A stretch of DNA of 42,937 nucleotides from the NCBI GenBank assembly GCA_902635515.1, contig CACPOD010000007.1, positions 1 through 42,937 on the forward strand, given 5' to 3'. The position numbers were made by a program, and so were the translations under genes. Of the stretch, positions 15,777-24,137 are shown piece after piece (positions within the stretch are counted from its first letter, which is position 1; each line of letters begins with the position of its first letter). This DNA is from an uncultured Pelagibacteraceae bacterium. Its GTDB lineage: Bacteria > Pseudomonadota > Alphaproteobacteria > Pelagibacterales > Pelagibacteraceae. The notes under the pieces are model-generated. The model was given only the letters and a program-made list of their open reading frames with translations. It made no database searches and was not told where the DNA came from.

Positions 15777-16508
15777 ATGGCGCAAACAGATAAAGATGTG
15801 CGACTAGAGTTGTCTGCTCTCTATAGAATTTTACATATGTACGGCATGACAGACCTTGCTAACCAATGTGCAGGGGCAAGATCTGCTGAAGATAAAAATT
15901 GTTCTTTCGTTCATCCATATGGAATGTTTTATGAAGAAATTACCGCTTCATCTTTAGTTAAAATTGATCAAAACGGAAAAAAATTAGATTCAAACGGACC
16001 TTGGTTAAATGATGGATGTATTAATCTTGCTCAATGGATTTTTAATAAAAGAAATGATGTAAATTTTTATGTTCACGGACATGCCAATGATGTGATGGCA
16101 GTTGGAGGTACCAAAGAAGGTTTGATGTATCTTTCACAGGCCGCAGTTTATTTAAATCATCTTGTTGGATATATTGATTATGAATTTGTTGAGGACAAAG
16201 AATTTGGAAGTAAATTTGAAAACCTAATTAGCAAACACGACATTTTGATCACTAGAAATCATGGATATTACACAGTAGGAAAAACTGCAGCAGAAGCATT
16301 TTTCAGAGCTTATTATCTGGAGCAAGCATGTTCAGTTCAGGTAAAAAATCTTGCTATGGGTTTAAATAAACATGAAATAGATAAACAAAAAGCTGCATAT
16401 TTCTGGGAAAACATGAGTGACTCTGATGATTATAATTATGATGGAAAAACAGAGTGGGCTGCTTTATTAAGAAAACTTGAAAGAGAACATTCAAATTATA
16501 AAACTTAA
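15777..16508 (+). CDS. Class II aldolase/adducin-family protein with altered active site
   Basis: 243 residues, one aldolase-II domain. The zinc ligands are retained as HGH (about residues 100-102) and the His of RNHG (about 161). Aligned without gaps to E. coli FucA, the catalytic Glu of S-S-E-W falls on Cys in NDGCIN, and the phosphate-binding G-T-x-G-N loop is lost (LANQCAGAR). The protein therefore probably binds a metal and a non-phosphorylated substrate but may not catalyse a classical retro-aldol reaction. The TAA overlaps the ATG of the dioxygenase (TAATG), indicating joint function. Possible roles are decarboxylase, hydrolase or a non-standard aldolase on the hydroxylated product of the next gene. 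Confidence 0.8.
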   Translation: MAQTDKDVRLELSALYRILHMYGMTDLANQCAGARSAEDKNCSFVHPYGMFYEEITASSLVKIDQNGKKLDSNGPWLNDGCINLAQWIFNKRNDVNFYVHGHANDVMAVGGTKEGLMYLSQAAVYLNHLVGYIDYEFVEDKEFGSKFENLISKHDILITRNHGYYTVGKTAAEAFFRAYYLEQACSVQVKNLAMGLNKHEIDKQKAAYFWENMSDSDDYNYDGKTEWAALLRKLEREHSNYKT

Positions 16509-17659
16509 TGGAACAAAATTTTACTATTAAAAATATAACTAAAAATTCTACAAATTTAGAAGTTGATTGGAGTGATGGAAAAAAAAGTAAATTTAATTAT
16601 TTATGGTTAAGAGACAATTGTCCAACTGCTCATGACAAAGACTCCCGTCATAGAATGTTTAATATTCTAAAAGTATCAAATAACATTAACCCAAAAAAAT
16701 TTGCGGTAAATGATGAGGGAAAACTTGAAATTGAATGGAGCGAAGGAGATCATATAAGCTATTATGATCAAAATTGGTTAAGAGAAAACTGTTATACTAT
16801 AAAAAATAATTTAGAATATAAATCTCCATATCAACTTTGGGATAACTCTTTACAAAATGACTTGAAGTCAATTGAAATTGAACATGATGAAATTATGAGT
16901 TCAGATGAAGGACTTGTCAGGTGGTTAGAGCTTTTACATCATACTGGAATTGCTATAGTAAAAAATGCTCCAATTGAAAATAACTCTGGCTTTAAAATTT
17001 TAAACAGAATTAGCCATACCAGAGAAACTTTTTTTAAAACACCTTTTGAAGTAATTAACATTCCTAAACCAAATAATTCTGCTTACACAGCGCATGCCTT
17101 AAGAAATCATATGGATTTACCATGGTTTGAAACACCACCTGGCTATCAATTTCTTCATTGTTTGTTGAATTCTGCAAAGGGAGGAGACTCATCCGCTGTA
17201 GATGGGTTTGCAGTAGCAGATTATTTGAGAAAAAATGAGAAAGAAATATTTGATACGTTAGTAAACGTTCATTTAAAATTTAGGGATATGGATTATACAC
17301 AAGAGTCTGTAAGAAGTTATTATGCACCTGCAATATCTCTAACAAAAGATAACGATTACCATGATATTCGGTTTAGTGTAGCAACTATGGATGCTTTAGA
17401 CTGTCATCCTGATTTGATGGATAAAGTTTATAAAGCTCATCACCGATTTGGAAATTTACTTCATGACGATCAATTCCAGATTAAATTTAGATTAGGACCA
17501 GGTGATATTTTTTCTTTTAACAATAGACGATTATTACACGGTAGAACTGAATATGATCCAAACTCAGGACATAGACATTTACAAGGTTATTACATGGATC
17601 GAGATGAAATTATTGGAAGACTAAGATACTTAAAAAATTTGGTTAACTCCAACCAGTAA
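16508..17659 (+). CDS. Gamma-butyrobetaine/trimethyllysine-hydroxylase-like 2OG dioxygenase
   Basis: Two-domain Fe(II)/2-oxoglutarate oxygenase of 383 residues. An N-terminal DUF971-like domain (about 1-100, with WLRDNCPT) is followed by a TauD-type catalytic domain. Iron ligands His201 and Asp203 (NHMDLPW) and His344 (LLHGR) are present, as are PPGYQFLHCL, GGDSSAVDGF and RHLQGYYMD, strongly like human BBOX1. The N-terminal zinc site of BBOX1 is degraded: only Cys38 of its Cys cluster remains. Homologues hydroxylate gamma-butyrobetaine, trimethyllysine or trimethylaminoethylphosphonate, all quaternary amines, so a trimethylammonium substrate is likely. The 3' end overlaps the convergent aldehyde dehydrogenase by 17 bases. 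Confidence 0.85.
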   Translation: MEQNFTIKNITKNSTNLEVDWSDGKKSKFNYLWLRDNCPTAHDKDSRHRMFNILKVSNNINPKKFAVNDEGKLEIEWSEGDHISYYDQNWLRENCYTIKNNLEYKSPYQLWDNSLQNDLKSIEIEHDEIMSSDEGLVRWLELLHHTGIAIVKNAPIENNSGFKILNRISHTRETFFKTPFEVINIPKPNNSAYTAHALRNHMDLPWFETPPGYQFLHCLLNSAKGGDSSAVDGFAVADYLRKNEKEIFDTLVNVHLKFRDMDYTQESVRSYYAPAISLTKDNDYHDIRFSVATMDALDCHPDLMDKVYKAHHRFGNLLHDDQFQIKFRLGPGDIFSFNNRRLLHGRTEYDPNSGHRHLQGYYMDRDEIIGRLRYLKNLVNSNQ

Positions 17660-19073
17660 CATTCTTTACTTCAAGATATTCCTCAAGGCCCCAAACACCT
17701 CCTTCTCTCCCATTACCTGATTGTCTGTAACCACCAAATGGAGTTCCTGCATCTGCTCCATTTCCATTAATGTAAACACAGCCTGATCTTAATTTTTTAG
17801 CAACTCTATGTGCTTTCTCTTTATCTTCAGTTTGCAAATAATTTCCAAGACCATAAGAAGTATCATTTACAATGTTGACTGCCTCATCTTCGGTCTCAAA
17901 TGGAATTATAGATAACACAGGTCCAAAAATTTCTTCTTTAGCAATTCTCATGTCATTAGTTACATCTGTAAATATAGTAGGTTTGATAAAGTATCCTTTG
18001 TTCAAACCGTTTGGTAACTCAGGTCCACCTGCTGCAAGTGTTGCACCTTCAGAAATTCCACTTTCAATAAGATTTATAATTTTATCATATTGAACTTTAG
18101 AGATGACGGGTCCTATATGATCTCCTTTTTTAGAAGCTTGATCTACTTTAATTTTGTTTGCTTCATCTACTGCTTCTTTAACAGCTCTTTCATAAATTGA
18201 TTTTTCAACAAGCATTCTTGTTGGTGCATCACAAGATTGACCGGAATTACTCATTACATTTCGAATGCCATCTCTTACTGCATCTTTATAACTGTCAGCA
18301 AAAACAATGTTTCCACCTTTACCACCTAATTCAAGACAAACTCTTTTAATTGTTTCTGCAGCGTTTTTTGAAATTAATCTTCCTGCTCGCGTTGAACCTG
18401 TGAAAGAAACCATATCAATATCAGGGTGGCTTGAAATATCAGTTCCTACTCCTGCACCATCGCCATTTACTAAATTAAATACTCCTTTTGGAAAACCTAC
18501 TTCATCAATCATTTCTGCAAATAACATTCCAGAAATAGGAGCTATCTCTGATGGTTTTAAAATCATTGTACATCCAGTTGCGAATGCAGGAATAACTTTT
18601 AAAGCAATTTGATTAATTGGCCAATTCCATGGTGTGATTAACCCACAAACTCCAATTGGCTCATAATAGATATGATTATTTGATTTATTATCAAAGTGTT
18701 CATCAAATTTAAAATTTTTTAATCTTAAAATGAAATCATCTAAATGATCTTTCCCTGAAGCTGTTTGAACATCTGTTGCCCAATCCATTGGTGCACCCAT
18801 TTCTAGAGAAATAGCCTCAGCCATTTCACTAAATCTTTTTTTATAAACTGATGATAATTTTTCAAGTAAACTGAGTCTTTCTTCCTTGCTTGTTTCTTTC
18901 CAAGTATCAAAGGCATTTTTTGCTGATTTAACAGCTAAATCTGTATCTTCTTTTGAACCTAAAGAAATAACAGCAAACGGGTCTTCATTGCATGGATTAA
19001 TTACGTCAAAATCATTTTTTTTAATTGGATCAACCCACTGACCATTTATGTAAAATTTTCTTTTATCTAACAT
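17643..19073 (-). CDS. Aldehyde dehydrogenase (paralogue of the one at 32107-33540)
   Basis: NAD(P)-dependent ALDH of 476 residues. Catalytic residues are Asn150 (PWNWP), Glu248 (CLELGGKG) and Cys281 (NSGQSCDAPTR); the NAD motif is SFTGSTRAG. It begins with the same MLDK..FYING.WV and ends with the same EYLEVK..(T/G)GWS pattern as the enzyme at 32107, and more than half of positions look identical, so they are paralogues. The substrate is unknown; convergence with a trimethylamine-type hydroxylase makes a trimethylaminobutyraldehyde-like or betaine-aldehyde-like substrate possible. It is probably co-transcribed with the two upstream genes at 19094-20904. Confidence 0.88.
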   Translation of the reverse strand: MLDKRKFYINGQWVDPIKKNDFDVINPCNEDPFAVISLGSKEDTDLAVKSAKNAFDTWKETSKEERLSLLEKLSSVYKKRFSEMAEAISLEMGAPMDWATDVQTASGKDHLDDFILRLKNFKFDEHFDNKSNNHIYYEPIGVCGLITPWNWPINQIALKVIPAFATGCTMILKPSEIAPISGMLFAEMIDEVGFPKGVFNLVNGDGAGVGTDISSHPDIDMVSFTGSTRAGRLISKNAAETIKRVCLELGGKGGNIVFADSYKDAVRDGIRNVMSNSGQSCDAPTRMLVEKSIYERAVKEAVDEANKIKVDQASKKGDHIGPVISKVQYDKIINLIESGISEGATLAAGGPELPNGLNKGYFIKPTIFTDVTNDMRIAKEEIFGPVLSIIPFETEDEAVNIVNDTSYGLGNYLQTEDKEKAHRVAKKLRSGCVYINGNGADAGTPFGGYRQSGNGREGGVWGLEEYLEVKNVTGWS

Positions 19074-19093
19074 TTTTTATCTTAACACATTAA

Positions 19094-20035
19094 TTAAATT
19101 TCATATCCTTTTTCCTCAGGTTCATTATCAACCAACTCATCAGGAAAACCATTAGCTCTAAAATTAATATTATTTAAATCCTCCATCCTTTTCACAACCA
19201 TTGACGACCAAGCTCTGGAACCATATTTTTTTTGACCATCTTTAAAAATTTCAACTATTTGTGGGGAAATTTCTAAAGGAGCATTCAGTTTTTTTGCAAG
19301 ATTGTCAAATAGACTTGTGTCTTTTAAAACCAAATCCATTGTAAAATTTATATTATAAGATCCATTTAATATAACCTGACTTTCAGTTTCATGCACAAAT
19401 GAATTACCCGAGGAAATAGCAATTCCTTTATAAGTTTTTGCTAAATCTAAATTAGATTTTTTTGCTACTGTCCAAGCCTCACCTAATGCAACTAAATGTG
19501 CAGATGCTAGATAGTTTGTAATTACTTTTAATACACTTGCTGTACCAAGCTCACCAGTGTGCAATATTTTTCTCCCCATAACAGTTAATGCAGGTAAAAT
19601 TTTTTCAAATGCTTTTCTTTCTCCACCAACGAATATAGCAATATTACCTGTTGCTGCTCTATGACATCCACCACTCACAGGTCCATCCAAAGGGATAGCT
19701 TTTTTTTCTATTACTTTTTTCCCAAGTCTTTTTACTTCATTTTCATCTGTTGTGCTCATTTCTAGCCAAATTTTATTCTCTGATAAACCATTTAGAATTC
19801 CATCTTCACTTTCCATAACTTCTGCAGAAACTTCAGGAGAAGGAAGAGAGGTAATGATTAAATCAGATTTTTCAGCTAATTCTTTTGGAGACTTTGCAAC
19901 TTTAGCACCCAAGTCTTTCAAAGAATTTGTTAAATTTTCATCTAAATCTCTTACTGTAAGATCAAAGTTATTTCTTAATAAACTTCCTGCAAGTTTTCCT
20001 CCAACGTTACCTAAACCAATAAATCCAATTTTCAT
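19094..20035 (-). CDS. Beta-hydroxyacid dehydrogenase (3-hydroxyisobutyrate dehydrogenase family)
   Basis: NAD-binding oxidoreductase of 313 residues. The Rossmann motif GFIGLGNVGGKLA (4-16) is followed by the substrate motif DGPVSGG (117-123) and the catalytic helix KVITNYL with Lys170 and Asn174. An all-alpha C-terminal domain ends in an acidic tail. These are the three hallmarks of the 3-hydroxyisobutyrate/tartronate-semialdehyde reductase family. Substrate selection cannot be read from sequence. It lies between an EamA exporter (4-base overlap) and an aldehyde dehydrogenase (20-base gap), which suggests oxidation of a hydroxyacid to a semialdehyde that the ALDH then handles, or the reverse. 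Confidence 0.87.
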   Translation of the reverse strand: MKIGFIGLGNVGGKLAGSLLRNNFDLTVRDLDENLTNSLKDLGAKVAKSPKELAEKSDLIITSLPSPEVSAEVMESEDGILNGLSENKIWLEMSTTDENEVKRLGKKVIEKKAIPLDGPVSGGCHRAATGNIAIFVGGERKAFEKILPALTVMGRKILHTGELGTASVLKVITNYLASAHLVALGEAWTVAKKSNLDLAKTYKGIAISSGNSFVHETESQVILNGSYNINFTMDLVLKDTSLFDNLAKKLNAPLEISPQIVEIFKDGQKKYGSRAWSSMVVKRMEDLNNINFRANGFPDELVDNEPEEKGYEI

Positions 20036-20904
20036 TTCATTTCCTCTTCTTTTTTGTTTTTTGTAAATACAATTAAAATCACACCAACTATGATTATCGC
20101 ACCACCTATAAATAATTCTGGAGTTGGTTTTTCACCTAAAAGAAAAATAGCAGCTAATAAACCAGTTGGCGGTATCCCCATAGTTACAATCGGTAGTACT
20201 TTATAAAGTGGGTTATTTTTCAAAACATAATAGAAACAACCATAAGTAATTGGTTGCATGATGAAACCTATATAAATTGCAATAATCCAATGATCAAATT
20301 TTGCATTTGTTAGATAATTAATTGTGTTTCCATCAATTATTGCAGATAGCATCACTAATATTGGTCCTGAGAATAATGCTAACCAAGCAACTAAAGCTAA
20401 AGGATTTATTTCTTTACTTAAAGGTTTAACCATAACTTGCCCAAGAGCCCATACAGCTGATCCTAATATTGTAAGACCAATTCCAATAAATTTTCCATCC
20501 AAGTTAGGAGATCCGACTAAAATATAAACACCAACAAAAGCGATAGCTATACCAATCAAAGCTCTAATAGTTGGTTTTTCTTTAAGCATAAAGTAAGCAA
20601 AAATAACTCCAAATGGAACTTCTGTTTGAACCAAAAGAACTGCTGCAGATGCATCAATTAAATCTAAACCAGTATATGTAATACTATATTGCAATGTATT
20701 AGCGACTAATGATGCTGCAAAAATTCTTTTTAAATATCCTTTTGGAATTGGAAACCACCAAATTAACAATGAAGCAGCAAATGTAAATCTGATACCCATT
20801 AAAAGAACAGGAGGAAAAGATTCAAATGCTGGTTTAGCTATTACAAAACCAAAGCCTAAAAAAATAGGCACCAAGGACGCTACGAAAGTATCTTTTATAT
20901 TCAT
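20032..20904 (-). CDS. EamA/DMT-family transporter
   Basis: Ten-span drug/metabolite-type permease of 290 residues with two EamA repeats. The first repeat ends in IGIAIAFVGVYILVGSP and the second in FIGGAIIIVGVILIVFTKNKK. The motif VLLMGIRFTFAASLLIWW near residues 33-50 resembles O-acetylserine/cysteine or threonine exporters of this superfamily. The stop overlaps the dehydrogenase start by four bases (ATGA). It is transcribed divergently from the EutA-like gene, with only 58 bases between the two starts. The transported compound is unknown. Confidence 0.85.
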   Translation of the reverse strand: MNIKDTFVASLVPIFLGFGFVIAKPAFESFPPVLLMGIRFTFAASLLIWWFPIPKGYLKRIFAASLVANTLQYSITYTGLDLIDASAAVLLVQTEVPFGVIFAYFMLKEKPTIRALIGIAIAFVGVYILVGSPNLDGKFIGIGLTILGSAVWALGQVMVKPLSKEINPLALVAWLALFSGPILVMLSAIIDGNTINYLTNAKFDHWIIAIYIGFIMQPITYGCFYYVLKNNPLYKVLPIVTMGIPPTGLLAAIFLLGEKPTPELFIGGAIIIVGVILIVFTKNKKEEEMK

Positions 20905-20962
20905 ACCTATTTTTTATATTAATGATTATTAAAGAACTTCTGATATATTCACCTTTTAAAAT

Positions 20963-21709
20963 ATGAATTCAACAAAAATAGATCCCAAATATATTACTAA
21001 ATCAAATCCAAGAATTGGACTTATTGCGCTTGCAAGCGATTTTATGATTGAAAGAGATTTTATAAACGTAATTAAAGACAGAGAAGTTGATTTCTTTGTA
21101 AATCGTATTGAATGCTATAACCCGTTAACAAAAGAAAATTTGATCAAAATGTCAAATAAAGTAACTGAGGTAACAAAAGATATATTACCTGATCAGGATA
21201 TCGATTGTGTTGTTTATGGCTGCACATCTGGAACAATAGCTGCAGGCTACGAGTCTATTGAAAAAAAAGTAAAAGCTGCAAAACCTATGGCAGAAGTGAC
21301 AACTCCAAGTACCGCTGCAATCAAAGCTTTAAAGAAATTAAATATAAATAAAATAAGTCTATTTACACCTTATAGCAAAAAACTTAACGATGAAGTTTTG
21401 GAATATTTTAAAAATGAAGGATTTGAAATTACTTCAAATTCTTACTTTGATATAGAAGCAGATTACGATATCGGAAAAGTTGATCAGAATTATTTATATA
21501 ATGTTCTATCTGAAATAGATTTAAATGGGGCAGAAGCACTCTTTGTTTCTTGTACTGCTTTACCAGTGTTGCCAATTATTGATAAATTAGAGAAAAAATT
21601 AAATACTACAGTTTTATCTAGCAATCAGGCTTTAATTTGGGATGCGCTTGTTAAAATAAATAAAAATAACTCTGTCGAAGGATTTGGTAAATTATTTAAA
21701 GAAAATTAA
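20963..21709 (+). CDS. Asp/Glu racemase-superfamily protein, EutA/maleate isomerase-like
   Basis: Cytoplasmic enzyme of 248 residues with the two-cysteine architecture of maleate isomerases, arylmalonate decarboxylases and EutA of ectoine-utilisation clusters. The two catalytic cysteines are Cys87 in VVYGCTSG and Cys197 in FVSCTALP. PMAEVTTPSTAAIKAL (108-122) is the family's central motif. TAATG coupling to the next gene, a DoeA/EutD homologue, reproduces the eutA-eutD association of ectoine operons. EutA's own reaction is not well established; a cis-trans isomerase or racemase acting on the ring-opened product is the usual suggestion. Confidence 0.82.
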   Translation: MNSTKIDPKYITKSNPRIGLIALASDFMIERDFINVIKDREVDFFVNRIECYNPLTKENLIKMSNKVTEVTKDILPDQDIDCVVYGCTSGTIAAGYESIEKKVKAAKPMAEVTTPSTAAIKALKKLNINKISLFTPYSKKLNDEVLEYFKNEGFEITSNSYFDIEADYDIGKVDQNYLYNVLSEIDLNGAEALFVSCTALPVLPIIDKLEKKLNTTVLSSNQALIWDALVKINKNNSVEGFGKLFKEN

Positions 21710-22878
21710 TGTTGTTCACAAAAGAAGAATATAAACAAAGATTAACAAAAGTTAAAAAAATGATGCAAGAAAAAGGCATCGATCTTTTAATCTCACATGA
21801 CACTAACAACATGAATTACCTAACAGGTTATGATGCTTGGTCTTTTTATTATGCTCAATGTGCAATTGTTCATATAGATGCAGACGAGCCCCTATGTTTT
21901 GTAAGGGCTCAAGATGCAGGTGGTGCATATATTAAAACTTATTTAAAGGACGAGAATATTTTAGTTTATGACGAAAATTATATTCATACATGGCCAAAAC
22001 ATCCTTATGATTATTTAGTTGAGATAATTAAAGAGAGAAAATGGGACAAGCTAAATATAGGTGTTGAAATGGATGCACATTATTTTACTGCATTCTGTTA
22101 TGAAAAAATAAAACAAGGATTACCTAATGCAAAAATCAAAGATAGTGATCGTTTAGTTAATTGGGCAAGATTAGTTAAATCAGATGCTGAAATTGGTTTT
22201 ATGAAATCTGCAGCAAAAATTTCTGAAAAAGGAATGAAGACTGCAATGGAGGTTATTAAACCAGGTGTCAGACAGTGTGATGCAGTAGGGGAAATTCAAA
22301 AGACTTTATTTTATGGTACAGAGGATTTTGGAGGCGAATATTCTAGTATTGCAACTTTACTTCCGACTGGAAAAGGAACTTCAGCATCACATTTAACTGC
22401 AACTCAAGATAAATTTGTAGAAGGAGAGGCTACAATTATTGAATTATCTGGAGTTTATAAGAGATATCATGCTCCAATGGCTAGAACAGTTCTGCTTGGA
22501 AAACCCAATCAATTAAAGATTGATACAATGAACAAAACAATTGAGGCTTTAAATTCAGGCATAAGTCAAATTAAACCTGGGAATACAGCGGATGATGTTG
22601 CGCAAGCTTTTTGGAAAATATTAGATAAATACGGAATAGAAAAAAAATCTCGAACAGGTTATTCAATAGGAATTGGTTATCCTCCAGATTGGGGCGAACA
22701 CACTCTTAATATTTATAAGGGAGATATGACAGTTTTAGAACCCAATGTTTGCTTTCATATGATAGCAGTGATGCAGTTCGGTGATTGGGGTGTTGAAGCA
22801 TCTGAGGCTATAAGAGTTACAGAGAATGGATCAGAATTGTTCTGTAATTTTCCAAAAGAGCTTCATATTAAGAGTTAA
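21709..22878 (+). CDS. M24-family hydrolase, DoeA/EutD (ectoine hydrolase)-like
   Basis: Creatinase/aminopeptidase-P fold, 389 residues, with an N-terminal creatinase domain (to about 150) and a C-terminal pita-bread domain. Several canonical M24 metal ligands are missing: the His of G-H-G-I-G is Tyr318 (GYSIG), the second Asp of the D-x-T-R-T motif is lost (HAPMART), and the last Glu appears replaced in GVEASEAI. This pattern and blocks such as ELSGVYKRYH, SRTGYSIG, YPPDWGE and VLEPN.CFHM match ectoine hydrolase DoeA/EutD and not proline peptidases. The partner deacetylase (DoeB/EutE), DoeC, DoeD and a regulator are absent here. It runs into potA after 45 bases. Ectoine as substrate is likely by family but unproven. 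Confidence 0.8.
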   Translation: MLFTKEEYKQRLTKVKKMMQEKGIDLLISHDTNNMNYLTGYDAWSFYYAQCAIVHIDADEPLCFVRAQDAGGAYIKTYLKDENILVYDENYIHTWPKHPYDYLVEIIKERKWDKLNIGVEMDAHYFTAFCYEKIKQGLPNAKIKDSDRLVNWARLVKSDAEIGFMKSAAKISEKGMKTAMEVIKPGVRQCDAVGEIQKTLFYGTEDFGGEYSSIATLLPTGKGTSASHLTATQDKFVEGEATIIELSGVYKRYHAPMARTVLLGKPNQLKIDTMNKTIEALNSGISQIKPGNTADDVAQAFWKILDKYGIEKKSRTGYSIGIGYPPDWGEHTLNIYKGDMTVLEPNVCFHMIAVMQFGDWGVEASEAIRVTENGSELFCNFPKELHIKS

Positions 22879-22923
22879 TTAGCTATTGAAATCTATTTAC
22901 ACAAATGTTTTATATTCATCTTT

Positions 22924-24009
22924 ATGTCTAAAAATCCAGAGTTTGTTAAATTCGATAAAGTAGATAAAAGTTATGATGGTAAGGTTCTTGTCGTCAAAGA
23001 TCTACAATTAGATATTGCAGAAGGTGAATTCATAACAATGCTTGGTCCATCTGGTTCAGGTAAGACAACTTGTTTAATGATGTTGGCTGGTTTTGAAACG
23101 CCAACTCATGGTGAAATATTATTAGATGGTAATATAATTTCGAATATTCCTCCTCATAAAAGAGGGATAGGAATGGTTTTCCAAAACTATGCATTGTTTC
23201 CACATATGACAGTTTATGAAAATTTAGCTTTTCCATTAAGAGTAAGAAAAGTTGAAAAAGATGAAATAGATAAAAAAGTTGATAAAGCATTATCGATGGT
23301 TTCATTAAGTGGTTTTGAAACTAGAATGCCTGCTCAACTTTCTGGTGGTCAGCAACAGAGGGTAGCAGTTGCAAGAGCTTTGGTATTTGATCCTGCAGTA
23401 GTATTAATGGATGAACCACTTGGAGCACTAGATAAAAATTTAAGAGAAAGCATGCAATATGAAATAAAACATATTCATGAAAGTATTGGTGTAACAGTTG
23501 TGTATGTAACTCATGATCAAAGTGAGGCATTAACTATGTCAAACCGAATTGCAGTATTTAATGATGGAAAGGTTCAACAACTTTCAAATCCAGCTGAACT
23601 TTATGAGAAGCCAGTAAATTCTTTTGTTGCTGAGTTTATTGGTGAAAATAATACTTTTAATGGAGAAGTTGTGGATATCGATAAAGACAAATGCAAAGTT
23701 AAATTAGCAAACTCGGAGATACTAGCAAACCCAATATCTGTTAAGTCTAAAGGTGAGAAAACAACTGTTTCTTTAAGACCTGAAAGGGCGTTAATTAATC
23801 CAACTGATAAGATGGATAATATGTTTACAGGAAAGATTGAGGAAGTAATCTATCACGGTGATCATACAAGAGTTAGATTAAATCTTTTAGGAAGTTCAGA
23901 ATTTATTCTTAAAGTACCAAATAGCACATCCAATTTAGAACTAAAAGTTAGCCAAGATATAAATATTGGCTGGAATAGTGTTGATGCTCGAGCGTTAGAC
24001 CCAAAATAA
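22924..24009 (+). CDS. potA: Spermidine/putrescine-type ABC transporter ATP-binding protein PotA
   Basis: ATPase of a polyamine/opine-type importer, 361 residues. Visible are Walker A GPSGSGKTT (about residues 41-49), the Q-loop VFQNYALFPHMTV, signature LSGGQQQRVAVARAL and Walker B VVLMDEPLGALDKNLRE. A C-terminal TOBE_2 domain runs from about 275 to 355. It is 45 bases downstream of the DoeA-like gene. A weak promoter-like TTGAAA (22886) with TTTATA 17 bases later would give a nearly leaderless message; read-through from upstream is equally possible. It serves with potD, potB and potC downstream. Confidence 0.92.
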   Translation: MSKNPEFVKFDKVDKSYDGKVLVVKDLQLDIAEGEFITMLGPSGSGKTTCLMMLAGFETPTHGEILLDGNIISNIPPHKRGIGMVFQNYALFPHMTVYENLAFPLRVRKVEKDEIDKKVDKALSMVSLSGFETRMPAQLSGGQQQRVAVARALVFDPAVVLMDEPLGALDKNLRESMQYEIKHIHESIGVTVVYVTHDQSEALTMSNRIAVFNDGKVQQLSNPAELYEKPVNSFVAEFIGENNTFNGEVVDIDKDKCKVKLANSEILANPISVKSKGEKTTVSLRPERALINPTDKMDNMFTGKIEEVIYHGDHTRVRLNLLGSSEFILKVPNSTSNLELKVSQDINIGWNSVDARALDPK

Positions 24010-24062
24010 TTTCAATTAAAAATAAGTATATCTAATATACATTTTAAAGACAAAATCAGCTG

Positions 24063-24091
24063 TTGACTTAATCATCCCTATTTGTTGTACT
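24063..24091 (+). promoter_or_regulatory. Predicted sigma-70 promoter of potD
   Basis: TTGACT (-35) and TGTACT (-10) are separated by exactly 17 bases in the 128-base gap between potA and potD. This is the best promoter match noticed in the window. Transcription would begin near 24098, at the edge of an 18-base palindrome, giving potD its own start independent of potA. Confidence 0.55.
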
Positions 24092-24098
24092 TTTACTT

Positions 24099-24116
24099 AT
24101 ATAAATTAATTTATAT
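24099..24116. promoter_or_regulatory. Perfect 18-base palindrome in the potD leader
   Basis: ATATAAATTAATTTATAT is its own reverse complement and starts at the predicted first transcribed base of potD. It could be a repressor operator or, in RNA, a 5'-terminal hairpin that stabilises an abundant binding-protein message. It lies 12 bases before a GGAGGA ribosome site. Confidence 0.45.
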
Positions 24117-24137
24117 CAACGTTTAAACGGAGGAATA

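Noticed and set aside
22886..22914. Promoter-like TTGAAA-17-TTTATA before potA
   Set aside because: Weak -10 in an AT-rich gap and only about 10 bases before the ATG; mentioned under potA but not called.
23030..23530. Two minus-strand ORFs opposite potA
   Set aside because: Both lie inside the conserved ATPase core and show only reversed-codon composition.
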